Shown piece by piece: positions 9,780-20,801 of a stretch of 64,000 bases of DNA. Below the pieces are notes generated by a model. That model did not search any database. It was not told where the DNA came from and saw only the letters and a list, made by a program, of their open reading frames with translations. The position numbers and the translations under genes are program-made. Every line of letters starts with the position of its first letter. The stretch's first letter is position 1. The DNA comes from Ostrinia nubilalis (lineage: Eukaryota; Arthropoda; Insecta; Lepidoptera; Crambidae), in the NCBI RefSeq assembly GCF_963855985.1, contig NC_087104.1, positions 9,982,001 to 10,046,000 on the forward strand. The letters are read 5' to 3'.

Positions 9780-11048
9780 GTTTGCGTTTACCTTGCGTTT
9801 TTCTCAGGATTGGAATCCCCAAGGAAAACGCAAACCCACACTCTCCGAAGGGACATTAAGTTTTAGCATTTAGGGATAGTAATTAGTATAGAACAACAAA
9901 AAAGTGTAAAAATAAACAATGTGTCATCTACGGTCATTTATTTTGACAATCGATTAACGCAATAGATTACAAAGAGATTAAGGCTTGGTATTTCTTCTAA
10001 AGTAGGTATTTCGCGCTGTCAAAATCTGCGCGCGCAATTCTTCGCCGAAAACAGCGCGTCAAAGAGCTCCCGCCACAATTTCCAGCTACACAGTATAGAA
10101 ATACGCAGTTGGTTAGGTTAGGTTGACTTCCTTCCCTTCAAGCGTCACACTCACAACACTTTCTAATAGAAATCATATCCAAGTGATACAAATTAAAACA
10201 CCTTTCAGACTTTTTGGGAATATATTCTAGAATCGAATAAATATAAAATATAACTGCAGAAGTAAACACGGTTCAAAGCGGCCGTGGCGTCGCCCGACCT
10301 TCTGGAAGTTCTGCGCCGGCTTAAAGAATTTCAAGATTACGTCGAGCGATTGGAATTTTTTTTTATGATAAGTTACTCTTAGTAGCGATTATTTAGAGCT
10401 TGGATTTAATTATAGTTGTTGCAATTCACGAAGCTTTGCATGTGGTTAATAACATTAATCAGTATAGGTACGCATCAATTTTGTTCAGTCTCTTTGTTTA
10501 TTAATAAATAAAAATATCATACTAAAATTGCAGAAACATAAAAAGAACACACCTTCCAACTTTCAGGTCTCTACGATATCCGTCAGTCATTTAGGACAAA
10601 GCATTTTTATTAGTTGTTCAAAACTCTATCGTTCCAGCTATGTCATTGACAGGAGGGCGCTACTATCTTAATGGGTTATTCATTAGTCCACTTGACATTT
10701 CAGAATCGTTTGACTTTAGATACCTAAGCGATTTGATATTCGGAGTCTTTTAATGAAATCAAGTTCTGAAATAACTTGAGGTGTTGTACCCGATCAAGCT
10801 TTTCATTGCAGGACAGTTAAATAGTTTTATTATTAGTTTCTTCTCTAAGTCTTAATTTGTCAGAGTAGGTAAAGGCTCCATGAGAGCAAAATTTAGCTTT
10901 ATAATAGTTTTTAATTTTAATTTAATTTTTTTCTTGAAATATTTGACGCCTTGTAATCTCTTGTAATCTCTCGTTAATATAGGTCCACACAAATAAAGAA
11001 TGTTTGACTTCGACTTTAATAATTATGCTCTTACATAATTATAAATAA
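9780..11048. other. No confirmed gene; one exon-like frame
   Basis: Mostly unique AT-rich sequence. A GC-rich stretch at 10266-10350 reads on the plus strand as an amphipathic helix-like peptide (SPDLLEVLRRLKEFQDYVER), but there is no clear donor, so I do not call it a gene. Confidence 0.35.
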
Positions 11049-11245
11049 ACTAGCTTTCCGCCCGCCGCTTCGCCCGCGTGGAATTTTTTGGTTTTTATAT
11101 AACCTATTACACTCAGATATAATGTGGCCTTCTATTGGTGAAAGATTTTTTAAAATCAGTTCAGTAGATCCCGAGATTACCCCTTACAATTTAACAAATA
11201 TACAAACACACAAACTTTACCTCTTTATAATATTAGATTATAGAT
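11049..11245 (+). repeat. Retroelement tail-like repeat starting CTAG
   Basis: Opens CTAGCTTTCCGCCCGCCGC, TTCGCCCGCGTGGAATTTTT and ends with a TATAATATTAGATTATAGATA tail, the usual 3' end of this widespread insect repeat. Confidence 0.55.
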
Positions 11246-11301
11246 AAGTAATTAGAAACCCTATTTTGTTTTATTCTTTTTTTTATTTTAAATATTTCTC
11301 G

Positions 11302-11356
11302 ATCCAAACTAATATTTACTGTAAGTAAATGCTAAATAGTAAATATTAGTTTGGAT
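11302..11356. repeat. 19-bp inverted repeat
   Basis: ATCCAAACTAATATTTACT at 11302-11320 is matched inversely at 11338-11356, giving a hairpin with a loop of 17 bases immediately upstream of a Helitron. Confidence 0.65.
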
Positions 11357-11365
11357 TGTGAAATA

Positions 11366-11743
11366 TCCTACTAATATTATAAAGGCAAAAGTTTGGATGT
11401 CTGGATGTCATGAATGTCTGGATGTTTGTTACTCTTTCACGCAAAAACTACTGAACGGATTTTGTTGAAACTTTACAGTATTATTGTTTATAACCCAGAT
11501 TAACATTATGACGATATGTGGCAAATAAATTTCAATAAATAAATAAGACGTGTCTAAAAGCGCCATCTATCGTCATTGGTTAAAATCTACAGCACTGGAC
11601 AAACTACGGTATGACGTTCGTAAATATTCATTCGGGGGAAACCGTGAAACGCCATCTATCAACATGGGTAAAATGAGGTAAAACATCATATCTAACGGGG
11701 GTAAAACGAGGTCCACGCGAACGAAGTCGCGGGCGGCCGCTAG
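11366..11743 (+). mobile_element. Lep1-type non-autonomous Helitron
   Basis: Starts TCCTACTAATATTATAAA directly after an A and ends CGCGGGCGGCCGCTAG directly before a T, fitting Helitron insertion between A and T with 5'-TC and 3'-CTAG. It contains the hallmark words TTGTTACTCTTTCACGC and AAAACTACTGAACGGATT. The 3' end has the short GC-rich palindrome expected just upstream of CTAG. No Rep/helicase coding. Related copies: 20168, 21577, 34504 and 48784. Confidence 0.85.
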
Positions 11744-11744
11744 T

Positions 11745-13242
11745 TTATAATAGGTAGCTTTCCCTCCGCAACCTTATTGGTATTCCATGTATGTGTCTTT
11801 TAACTGAGTTCTGTTAAACATTTCATGTAAAATTTGTCCAATTATAACTCTATTTACATCTGCATCTGTAAGCAAGGATTCAGGTTCTCCAGCCCAGATG
11901 CCGAGTAAACAGAATCGTCTTTCAGTGACGTGCAGCTGCCCCTATATTTGACCCACTGACCTAATTTTTTATTATTTATTTGTGTCAGTGTGCTCTTCTA
12001 AAGAGTGAAGACGATTGTATGTAGGTACTATTAAAATGTAATTTTAACTCATTGGTTTTGTCTCATATTTGAGGAATGTATCATGAGTAGAGTCTTAGTT
12101 TAAAAGGATGCCAACGATTTAAATTTCAATAGGTAGACAAAATTCAGAATTCTTAATTATCAAAAATTTTAGCTTTCTCCAGTAACACTGGTATTATTAT
12201 ACTGTGACTCATCAAAGTCATCATTGACAAAAATATTGACAAATCGAGAACTGTCACGGCCAAAAAACTGGCACGCGTCCGTCCTCCGTAAGCGCCACCG
12301 CGCGACTGATTGAGATTGTCCAAGCCGTCATGGGCGATTTTTTCCACATTTTTTAACATAGTAACTAAATAAGACGCAATATAAAAATTTCATCCGTTAA
12401 AAGCCCTCAAGTTATTTCTGAACTTTAGTTTAGTAAAAGATTCAGAATCTCAAATCGCTTATTTTAAAAATAAAACCATAATTAGAAAACGAATAGAGGT
12501 AACTTTGGGAATTTATTCTATCGAGTCAACTTCATCAAATCGTGTTTCCATCCGTTAATAGCCCTAGAAAATATCCTCAACTATGCCCAAAAAAAATCTT
12601 AGCCTTTTATTTTACTGTTTAGTACCTCAAAAATGAAAAATGAAAACCTCATTTTCGCCATTTTCTCTGTTACCCGGCCTTAAAACATTTTAACAAAAAT
12701 ATACAAAGCTCCGCTATGAAAATCTTAGCACTTCATAACTCATTGATGTGTTTGATGATGACATAATGTAGGTAATTCAAAGTTTCGTAGTTTATTTTCA
12801 TTTTGTGTATTTTACGCAACTGTTCTTTTCTTTTGGCGTAAGTATCGTGTATTGATTATACAAAATGTCTATTTACAGACTCCACCGATAATAACGAGGA
12901 AACAAACTACCCCATTAACATACCACATTTTAGTATTTTTGACTGTGTGACGCAAGACAAAGATCCTTCCGAGCAAAGCCATCGGCAGAAGCTGTAGTAT
13001 CGCAACAAAGATAGATAGAGAGATAATCCCCCTGGATAAGTAGGGCTGCTATACGGTTTCTGATTCTGACATTATTCAATCAAAAGGGGAGGTACAACCG
13101 ACCTGGTAGAACATTAGGGACTATTTTTACTATGAGCTAATAAGTCGTATAGAAAAAATATTTTATGAGTAACATTAATGTCCTGGTAATAAGCTAAAAG
13201 TAACTTCATGGCTTTGCGTCTATTTGTAACATACATAGGTAG
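11745..13242. other. No gene confirmed
   Basis: 12058-12130 is an inverse copy of the short repeat at 80-150. A minus-strand frame at 12153-12359 starts MLKNVEKIAHDGLDNLNQSR and is GC-rich at its 5' end; it might be a short exon, but I see no supporting splice or polyadenylation pattern and no known family. The rest is unremarkable. Confidence 0.35.
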
Positions 13243-13318
13243 TCCGTTTCAGCCAAATGACGTCCACTGCTGGACAAAGGCCTCCCCCAAGGTTTTCCAC
13301 AACGATCGGTCCTGCACT
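13243..13318 (-). mobile_element. RTE-like 3' end fragment
   Basis: Inverse of the RTE tail (TTTCAGCCAAATGACGTCC, ACTGCTGGACAAAGGCC), truncated after about 75 bp. Confidence 0.7.
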
Positions 13319-13641
13319 ATTGTGTAAGAGCCCGATTCTATGTTTTTTTTATTCTGTCCCATATACAAAACGACTATACCTTTATAGTAATGTATAGGAA
13401 ATTGTACTGTATTTACGTACTTTTATACTTTACCTCAATATCTTTATCGACAGCATAATATGACCTATTACAATCACAGAAGATGTCATTGCGTTTGCCT
13501 TCACGTACAATCTGTACTACATGTGACAACGTAAACAAAACGTTATACGATTTTGACATCAATACAAACGAATACATTTCGATTCGGCGCTTTTACGCGT
13601 CCCGCGTTCGATATCGCTTCAATCAAAGTTATTTGAAACTC

Positions 13642-13976
13642 GCTGTTCCCGCGACTTCATACGCGAAAACGGTTTGAATAATATTTCCCGTTTTTGCAAT
13701 ATTTTTGGCTCGCTCCGCCCCTATTGGCTGTAGGGTGATTAAGCCTAAAAGCCTTCCTCGTATCCTTTAAAATAAACTTCAACATTTTTTAAACTAAAAA
13801 AAGTGCGGGCCTAGTCTAGTCCACAGGTTGTAGTTTCAATAATAAAAACCTTCCTCGATAAATGGGCTAGGTATACCAAAATATTTTTCAAATCATCAGG
13901 TAGTTCCTGAGATTAGCGCGTTCAAGCAATCAAATAAACAAACAAACTCTTCAGTCTTATAATATTAGTATAGATA
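13642..13976 (+). repeat. Retroelement tail-like repeat
   Basis: GCGACTTCATACGCG, CCTATTGGCTGTAGGGT and CTTCCTCGATAAATGGGCTA, ending in TATAATATTAGTATAGAT. A second, shorter copy lies at 40929-41080. Confidence 0.5.
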
Positions 13977-14175
13977 GAAATACAAAAAATATCCACAGAC
14001 ACATTTGCGTGGTGCCGCCTACGTTGGATCATAAATATTATCATAAAGCGAGGAATTTGGAGAAGCGTGACAAACCGCTGGTTGACGATTTGTCTCGTAG
14101 TAAATATAACACTGCAAATTCACACTTTTAAAACTGTTTTGAAAAATATTCAAGTCCAAAAAGATACCTGCGTCA

Positions 14176-15012
14176 AAAAAACCGGCCAAGTGCGAGTCGG
14201 ACTCGCTCACCGAGGGTTCCGTACAAACCTGCAAGGTTTACAAAGTTCGTTCATTACGACAATCGAGTCATAACTATGGTATTTTTATTGCAAAATGAAA
14301 TTCATAAGTTTATATTTATTAAAAAATATATATTTTGTAATGTAACTAAAAATTTAAGGTTTTCGGAATTTTTCCTTCATGTGTGCTATAAAACGTTGCT
14401 TCATGCCAAATTTCAAGATTCTAGGTCGACTGGAAGTACCCTTTAGGTTTTGATTCCCTTGCGAGTACTTGCGAGTTTCAAAATATGCAGCTTAAATTGC
14501 TGTTTCTTTTGATTGCGTTGACATAGAAGTTTGATTTTGTTACAACTTAAAGGTATTATAGACCTGAGTATTTGGTATGAATTTCAATTTAATACCTCTA
14601 CGCGTTTATGAGGAAATGGGTAGTAAGTTTAAAATTATTTAAAAAAAATATATTATGTGATGTAACTAAAAATTTATGGTTTTCGTAATTTTTCCTTTAT
14701 CTATGCTATAAGACGTTGCTTCGTACCAAATTTCAAGATTCTGAGTTCACGGGAAGCACCCTGTAGGTTTTGATTCCCTTGCAAGTGTCGAAAATTTGCG
14801 GCATAAACGGCTGTATCTTTTGATTGCGTTGGCTTAGAAGTTTGATTTTTTCACAGCTTCAAGGGACAGTAGACCTGAGTAATTGATATAAATTTCAGCT
14901 TCATACCTCCACGCGTTCCTGAGAAAAAGGGTCTTGACAGACGGACGGACGGACAACAAAGTGATCCTATAAGGGTTCCGTTTTTTCCTTTTGAGGTACG
15001 GAACCCTAAAAA
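14176..15012 (+). mobile_element. ACCGGCCAAGTGCGAGTCGG repeat with internal duplication
   Basis: Begins ACCGGCCAAGTGCGAGTCGG and ends GGTTCCGT-loop-ACGGAACCCTAAAAA. The end is a 10-bp stem AGGGTTCCGT / ACGGAACCCT followed by AAAAA. The interior is duplicated: about 14330-14540 and 14645-14860 share ATGTAACTAAAAATTTA, TTTCAAGATTCT and GGTTTTGATTCCCTTGC. This is a widespread insect dispersed repeat. The terminal hairpin next to CTAA could suggest a Helitron-like 3' end, but class is unproven. Confidence 0.6.
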
Positions 15013-15260
15013 CAGGGTTCACCCAGGAGTTACCTACTTTTAGGAGGGCGAGGGTAAAAAAAGTCACTCAGAAGGCAACATAATACAACAGCAGAAACAT
15101 AAATACTCCTATAAAAATAGTTTCCGAGAAACCTCATATCACTTCGATCAGCTTAGTAACGTTTCTATTTAGAAATAGGCCTTTCTTAAGCTTGCTTTCC
15201 ATCATTGAGCTTTATAGTGATGTTAGTATTGGAAAGAGCATTATTGCAATATGTTTTGTA

Positions 15261-15485
15261 CTAGTTTTCCGCCCGCGGCTTCGCCCGAGTGGAATTTTGA
15301 CTGTCACAGAAAAACTTTATCGCGCGCGTCCCTGTTTCAAAAACCGGGATAAAAACTATCCTATGTCCTTTCCCGGGATTCAATTTATCTCTGTGCCAAA
15401 TTTAATCAAAATCGGTTTAGTAGTTTAGGCGTGAAAGCAAGACAGACAGAGTTACTTTCGCATGTATAATATTAGTATAGAGTAT
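15261..15485 (+). repeat. Retroelement tail-like repeat starting CTAG
   Basis: CTAGTTTTCCGCCCGCGGC, TTCGCCCGAGTGGAATTTTG, ACTATCCTATGTCCTTTCCC, AAATCGGTTTAGTAGTTTAG and a repetitive TAGTATAGA tail. Same family as 3841 (inverse) and 11049. Confidence 0.6.
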
Positions 15486-17185
15486 AGATTAGTATAGATA
15501 GTATAGAAATATAGATTAGTATAATAGATTGTTTCCTTCTATCTAATTGCTGAGTTCCGGTAGTTACAGGTAAGATAGCCAGTTTGCAGTTTTACCATCA
15601 CGTCATTAAAACAAACCATATTTTCCATACGAAATAGCATATTGTGTGAGTTTCAGCAATTTAAAGCAAAACAATTCAAAAACATCATAACGAAAAATTA
15701 AATGGCGTCGTTGGATGACACTCAGAACGTAATTTCTCGTTACGCGAGTTTATGTTTAACGATTTAAGTAATTATGTGCAATTTGTGTGGAACCGTCGAG
15801 TTCTGACGTCAGTCGAGCCATAGAGCAAAGAGAACAGGCACACCAAATTCAAGTTCAAATTGTATTGATTGTGAAATCACAGGTATATAAAGTCAGGTAA
15901 TAAAGTTTTGCAACGGCAACTGTGTTCCGCCGCATGTGCATACAATATGGAAAGATTTCGATTCGGTAAAATTACATTATTATAACTTGATACAATCAAT
16001 AACACAATAGCCACACCATATTGCTGAATTCAGTAATAACTGATGAATTGCTTATGAGTAAGTTTTATAACATAAACGTATTGTATTATTGAGCGATATC
16101 TTAGGACTCTCGTTAAACTACCAGCCACGACAATAAAGAAAATAAAATATATAAGATGTTGTTTTATTATTAATATAATATAGGTTCTAAACGTGGACCA
16201 CTTGCAAAGGTTTGAAAAAGTAGTTGCCAATTTAGTGAGTTTCGTGTGCTGCATCTTCTCAGAACGGACATTAAACCGGCGGGCTGCATGAATTTCTTGA
16301 AGGCAGGACGTTAAAAAAAAGCGCTGCTTAAAAGCCTACATTGCAAGAAATGTGTTTACTTATTTATTTGAGCTATGCCAAAACTTAGGCAAACACAATT
16401 CACGTAAAGTCTCAAGTTGGATAGAAATTAGGCGAATCAATCTACAAACCACGTTTCAGATTTCGTGTATGAGAATCAAGGAAGTTATGGGAAGTTCACC
16501 AATATTAGTAAACGTAATGTCTCATTATAAGTTATTGCATTTTTGGTCAAATACCTGCCTTGTTTTGCATAAAAAAGTGATTCAAAATATTGAAATGGTG
16601 CTACGAACTGGCTAATGTCGAAATAGTAAAAAAACATGCATCGTCATCATCAGTCCGTCAGCGCTGACAGCCGAAATGTATGAAGCGTCGGCGCTGAGCG
16701 ATCAGCGTCGCTCAGGAACGTTCCCTTTAATTACATATATTTTGATTTGTCAGCGCCGACAATCAGCGAGCGGTCAGCGCGATTCTAAAACCAGCCTTAG
16801 TCTCAGCTGGAAGAGAACCCCATTTATCGGAGACAAAAGGCAAAATATCATCTATAATTCGAGTGAAATATCCAAAATAACCATAAAATTAGCGTACGTT
16901 ACCAATATAATACACATTAAAATAAGCAACGTAATATTGTCATTCTATTCTAAATATTATAATAGTACAAGTCCCTTACCCAAAAGATTTATATGTCCTT
17001 TACATGTCACTAACCTGTCCCCACCTCACGTTGCCCTTTTGCCCTCCGTTGCTCTCTTAAGTAAAACCTTTTACGTCCCATTGATGCTATAGAATATAGA
17101 TCATTTGTTCACGTCTTACGTTATATCTTGGTTAGTACTTATTCAGGATTTGGAAGAAAAATAAGGGCGAAAGCAAATCAAAGTA
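15486..17185. other. No gene confirmed
   Basis: About 15540-15590 resembles a short piece of SINE family A (GTTACAGGTAAGATAGCCAG). At 16640-16800 there is a GC-rich patch with several GTCAGCGC/GCGCTGAC words in both orientations, perhaps a decayed MITE. A 138-codon frame from 16676 runs through this patch and has no domain. The rest is featureless. Confidence 0.35.
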
Positions 17186-17549
17186 AAGGATAGTGCCAGG
17201 GTCTGGACCAAGTGTTGCCCAGAATCAAACCATAGTGCATTTTGTTCCTCAGGCCTATACTAATGTGTAAACCGAAGCGCACTGAAATCCATCCCTGGAG
17301 TTAAGAGAAAAAAAGAGTTTTGTTTTGAATTATTTACATACAAAATATCATCGATGTATACGTACTACGCATAAGATTTCGCGATTATGGCATTAAATAA
17401 CACTCGCTATGTTGAACTTAACCATACTGCATCCGTACACGTCACTTTAGTGCGTTTTTGACATTCTTTATAAACGATCTAGCGCTGTTTTAATTGTTTG
17501 GTAAGTTGATAGAAATTCATTTTTTCAAAAATGAAGCCAGAAGTTTTAG
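17186..17549. repeat. Left arm of a long inverted repeat
   Basis: This arm is matched inversely by 19610-19986. Long blocks are unchanged, for example TATACGTACTACGCATAAGA and GTTGAACTTAACCATACTGC, with higher divergence toward both tips. Its loop has received the LTR element at 17588. It may be a foldback DNA transposon, but no clear terminal motif or target duplication was found. Confidence 0.8.
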
Positions 17550-17587
17550 TTCTCTATCCTTGCAAAAAACAATTTATTGGTGTATTA

Positions 17588-17802
17588 TGTGCCATGTTGG
17601 GATACCGTATGAATGAGACACGGGTTGGAGTTAGTCTCTGCTATTAATCTGTTTATTAATGTGAACTGCGCGACTATTTATACGATATAGATCAAAGGTA
17701 AATGACGTCACAGCATCAGCACTATACGTGATAAATGTGCTGACACTGTGAACGTGATCAAGATAAGATATGAAGAGATTTAGTATTGTGCATACCGGCA
17801 CA
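17588..17802 (-). repeat. LTR (3' LTR of the minus-strand element)
   Basis: 215 bp; includes ATGACGTCACAG, a CRE-like sequence, on the plus strand. No difference from the other LTR was found by eye. Confidence 0.9.
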
Positions 17803-18520
17803 GTACTCCCCCCCTTTAAATAAGAAAAAATAAAATAATGCGCTAATTACAATAACATACATAAATTATCTACGTTAATACAGGTTCAATGTTCAATCTC
17901 TACATACTTACATACAAGAAATAAAAATAATGAGCTAATTACATAATACAAATTACAATAACTATCTACGTTATACAAATCATGTGGTGAAAAATTGTGA
18001 AATGTTTATAAAGATCAGATTATAACAAAACATAACCACTGGCTTCTTCCTTATCTGGCGTTTTCACAGTCGTAGGTTGCCCTCGCGCAAGCTCGGCTTT
18101 ACGCGATGGGTGCGCTGTAGTCACAGCGTTCATGCCTTGTGTCCTTGCACATTTCATAAGCGTTATCGGCTTCTGAAGACCAAAGGATAGGCGAATTATC
18201 ATTCTTGAAATATTCAAAGTATTCAACTTCGATACGCGGCTGCGTAATTTTCTCAATTCCTTGACTGTGTTTCGATTCATCGATTGCTTAGTATTTCTGC
18301 TCTGTTGGGCGATTCCTTGGCTCGTTATCGGATAACCTAAGAAATATTCGCTCTGGAGGGACTCACATTTTTCTAAATGATTGAATTCCCAAGTTAAGAG
18401 TCAGAGTTTTCTCATCGTAAGTGTTTATCTTTGAACCATTCGTGGCATAATAACATATTGCTCATTTGGCATTGTTGATTATTATCACTGATATGTTGCT
18501 CCCGTAACGATTAAAAAACC

Positions 18521-19106
18521 TCATACCACTTTTTCAGTCGGTAAAAATAAGGCGGTTAGACGGGTAGATAGCACAAAGGCCATGCTGGCTGTGCGATTTT
18601 TAGTTTCCTTGGTTCGTTTGTTTCCAATCACATGATTTTTCACATTTTTCTGCATACGTTGATACATATTATAATAACAAAATCTTCTTACTTGACTAGG
18701 CGACCTTGGCCTGTAACTGCTGCGTCGCAAATTTTCACGGTCATGGCACAATTATTATTTCAATTGCACATGATATAGCTGTGTTAGCACATTTTCCATT
18801 GTTTGGTCTTGAATTTTGCTGATGTTGTAGTTGACTGTTGAACTGCTGAGACTTCATTATTTTTGCATTCTCTAATATTTTATTAGCGATTTGATTCTTT
18901 TGAAGTTCCAAGACTGATTCCAGCTGCACAGACGAGGTTGGTCCTTCCAGAATTCGGGAATACGGACGTGACAGGGGTCTGGCGGCGACTTCTTGTGGTG
19001 TTGTGTTGCACGACTTGCACGGAGTTGACATGATGACGATGATTGATGATGATGACTCAGACGCGAAATTTTCTCTGCTCAATCGGGGTAACCAATTTGA
19101 TTCCAT
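18521..19106 (-). pseudogene. Gag-like remnant of the LTR element
   Basis: Two minus-strand frames overlap by 11 bases (19106-18741 and 18751-18521), as if one frame had been shifted. The first begins MESNWLPRLSRENFASESSS and becomes Gln/Asn-rich. The second contains SYRPRSPSQVRRFCYYNMYQ, which resembles the FC(W/Y)YH segment near the end of Gag in insect Ty3/gypsy elements, but the expected following cysteines are missing. I infer a decayed gag that is probably non-functional. A further minus-strand frame at 18020-18280 could be residual 3' coding sequence, but I cannot name it. Confidence 0.5.
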
Positions 19107-19202
19107 GTCAGATGAAAGCTGGCGGAGGCTGATGCTGAAGATGGTGGTGGGTGATGGAGGTTACGTCTCATATCACGTTGGCTTGGTACGTTTATCTTCG
19201 TC

Positions 19203-19366
19203 GTCACCAATTTGTGGCAACTTCGTCGGGATCATCAGCTTCGTCGGGGTCACCAATTTGTGCCATCTTCATCGGGATCGTCTTCTTCGTCGGGGTCACC
19301 AATTTGTGTCATCTTCGTTTGGTTCATCTTCTTCGTCCGGTTCGTCGTCGGGGTCACCAATTTGTG
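19203..19366 (-). repeat. Tandem array over the primer-binding site
   Basis: GTCACCAATTTGTG occurs at 19203, 19249, 19295 and 19353 (steps of 46, 46 and 58 bp), each with surrounding CTTCGTCGGG sequence. On the element's own strand each unit reads CACAAATTGGTGAC, so it contains the last bases of the LTR (CACA), the AA spacer and the primer-binding site. Confidence 0.85.
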
Positions 19367-19577
19367 CCATGTTGGGATACCGTATGAATGAGACACGGGT
19401 TGGAGTTAGTCTCTGCTATTAATCTGTTTATTAATGTGAACTGCGCGACTATTTATACGATATAGATCAAAGGTAAATGACGTCACAGCATCAGCACTAT
19501 ACGTGATAAATGTGCTGACACTGTGAACGTGATCAAGATAAGATATGAAGAGATTTAGTATTGTGCATACCGGCACA
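19363..19577 (-). repeat. LTR (5' LTR of the minus-strand element)
   Basis: 215 bp, apparently identical to 17588-17802; followed by the TATTA target duplication. Confidence 0.9.
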
Positions 19578-19609
19578 TATTACAATCGATTATTGAAGTT
19601 ATTGTAAGC

Positions 19610-19986
19610 TAAAACTTCTTGCTGCATTTTGGAAATAATTAATTTCTGTCAAGTAACTAAACTACTGCAACAGCGCTTGATCGCTTATAAAGAATGTCGA
19701 AGTCGTACTAAAGTAAGGTGTATGGATGCAGTATGGTTAAGTTCAACATAGCGAGTGTTATTTAATGCCATAATCGCGAAATCTTATGCGTAGTACGTAT
19801 ACATCGATGATATTTTGTATGTAAATAATTCAAAACAAAACTCTTTTTTTCTCTTAACTCCAGGGATAGATTTCAGTGCGCTTCGGTTTACAAATTAGTA
19901 TTGGCCTGAGGAACAAAATGCACTATGGTTTCATTCTGGGCAGCACTTGGTCCAACATCCATACATGGATTGGCACTGTCCTTTGG
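19610..19986. repeat. Right arm of the long inverted repeat
   Basis: Inverse match to 17186-17549. Together with the left arm it brackets the LTR element symmetrically. Confidence 0.8.
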
Positions 19987-20015
19987 TTCTTTAATCGCTA
20001 GTTATTAGAGACTTA

Positions 20016-20137
20016 GGCTGGGTTGCACCATCTTACTTTAAAATTGATAAACGTCGAAAATCTGTCAAATTCTATACAAAACGCATCGGTTAACATGATA
20101 GTTACCGTTAAAGTTAGGTGGTGTATGTAACTCAATC
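20016..20137. mobile_element. Harbinger-type MITE (GGCTGAGTTGCACC family)
   Basis: GGCTGGGTTGCACCATCTTA at the left, diverged inverse at the right end, TTA on both sides (20013-20015, 20138-20140). The body is in the opposite orientation to the 3225 copy. Confidence 0.75.
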
Positions 20138-20167
20138 TTAGTTGTCTGCCAATTATGTTACATAAAA

Positions 20168-20409
20168 TTGCGAAAGTTTGTGAGGATGTAATGTGTTTGT
20201 TACTCTTTCACGCCAAAACTACTGAAAGGATTTTGACGAAACTTTACAGTCTTAGGCTGAGTTACACCAACTTACTTTAACCGTAACTTTTTATGGAGTT
20301 TGATAGATTTTTGACGTTTGTTAAAGTTCAGAATAACATATCGGCTATAATTTATAACAATTTGTGACAAGCTGGATTTCAGACGGGCAAAGTCATGGGC
20401 AAAAGCTAA
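20168..20409 (+). mobile_element. Lep1-type Helitron, degenerate, interrupted by a MITE
   Basis: TGCGAAAGTTTGTGAGGATG, TTGTTACTCTTTCACGC and GGCAAAAGCTAA mark a Lep1 copy. Between TTTACAGT and AGAATAACAT it is interrupted by a partial GGCTGAG MITE. Confidence 0.7.
20255..20329 (+). mobile_element. Truncated GGCTGAG MITE inside the Helitron
   Basis: Starts TTA|GGCTGAGTTACACC and ends after TTTGTTAAAGTTC; the right terminal repeat and second TTA are missing. Confidence 0.65.
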
Positions 20410-20552
20410 TAAATCATACTTTCTGGTAATCTAGTTTCACAGGTCTCACTCAGATCTGATGGACAGTCACCAATCTTCATTTGTTAGGTAGCTTATACGC
20501 TAGATCTGACTTAGGCCCGGTATTCACGAAGACAGAGTAGAGCGGAGAAGTG

Positions 20553-20735
20553 TTTTAAACATTTTAAATACTGTAAGCCCTTGAAAAGGAGGCTGACAAT
20601 AGTGACGCAGTTTCTTGCGCTGCTTCTTCTCAGCACTGGTCCATATTTTATTGTCCCAAAGCAGTGGTAGGGTTTATACATACTGAGACGTTTAAAAGTG
20701 CTTTTGCAAAAATAAATGAGTTTTGTAAGTTTTTT
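20553..20735 (+). mobile_element. LINE 3' tail (same family as 26685-28890)
   Basis: GAAAAGGAGGCTGACAATAG, CAGTTTCTTGCGCTGCTTC, CAAAGCAGTGGTAGGG and terminal AAATAAATGAGTTTT. It matches the 3' untranslated region of the LINE at 26.7-28.9 kb. Confidence 0.75.
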
Positions 20736-20801
20736 TTTAAATGACCAATCAGATTTCATTATTTTCGCTCCGCACAGCTCCGATCCGCGCCGCTGTCATA
20801 A

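Larger units (their letters stand above)
17588..19577 (-). mobile_element. Non-autonomous LTR retrotransposon (Ty3/gypsy-like), identical LTRs
   Basis: Two direct 215-bp repeats, 17588-17802 and 19363-19577, look identical by eye. Each runs from TGTGCC to GGCACA and is flanked outside by TATTA (17583-17587, 19578-19582). Orientation is minus. Next to the left LTR lies, on the minus strand, a purine run AAAGGGGGGGGAG (polypurine tract). Next to the right LTR lies AATTGGTGACCCCGACGACG, which fits a primer-binding site. The 1.56-kb interior retains only gag-like traces; no protease, polymerase or integrase motif is readable, so it would need proteins in trans. Confidence 0.9.

Noticed and set aside
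19003..19422. Plus-strand Ser/Gly-rich frame
   Set aside because: It is the antisense of the primer-binding array and runs into the LTR.
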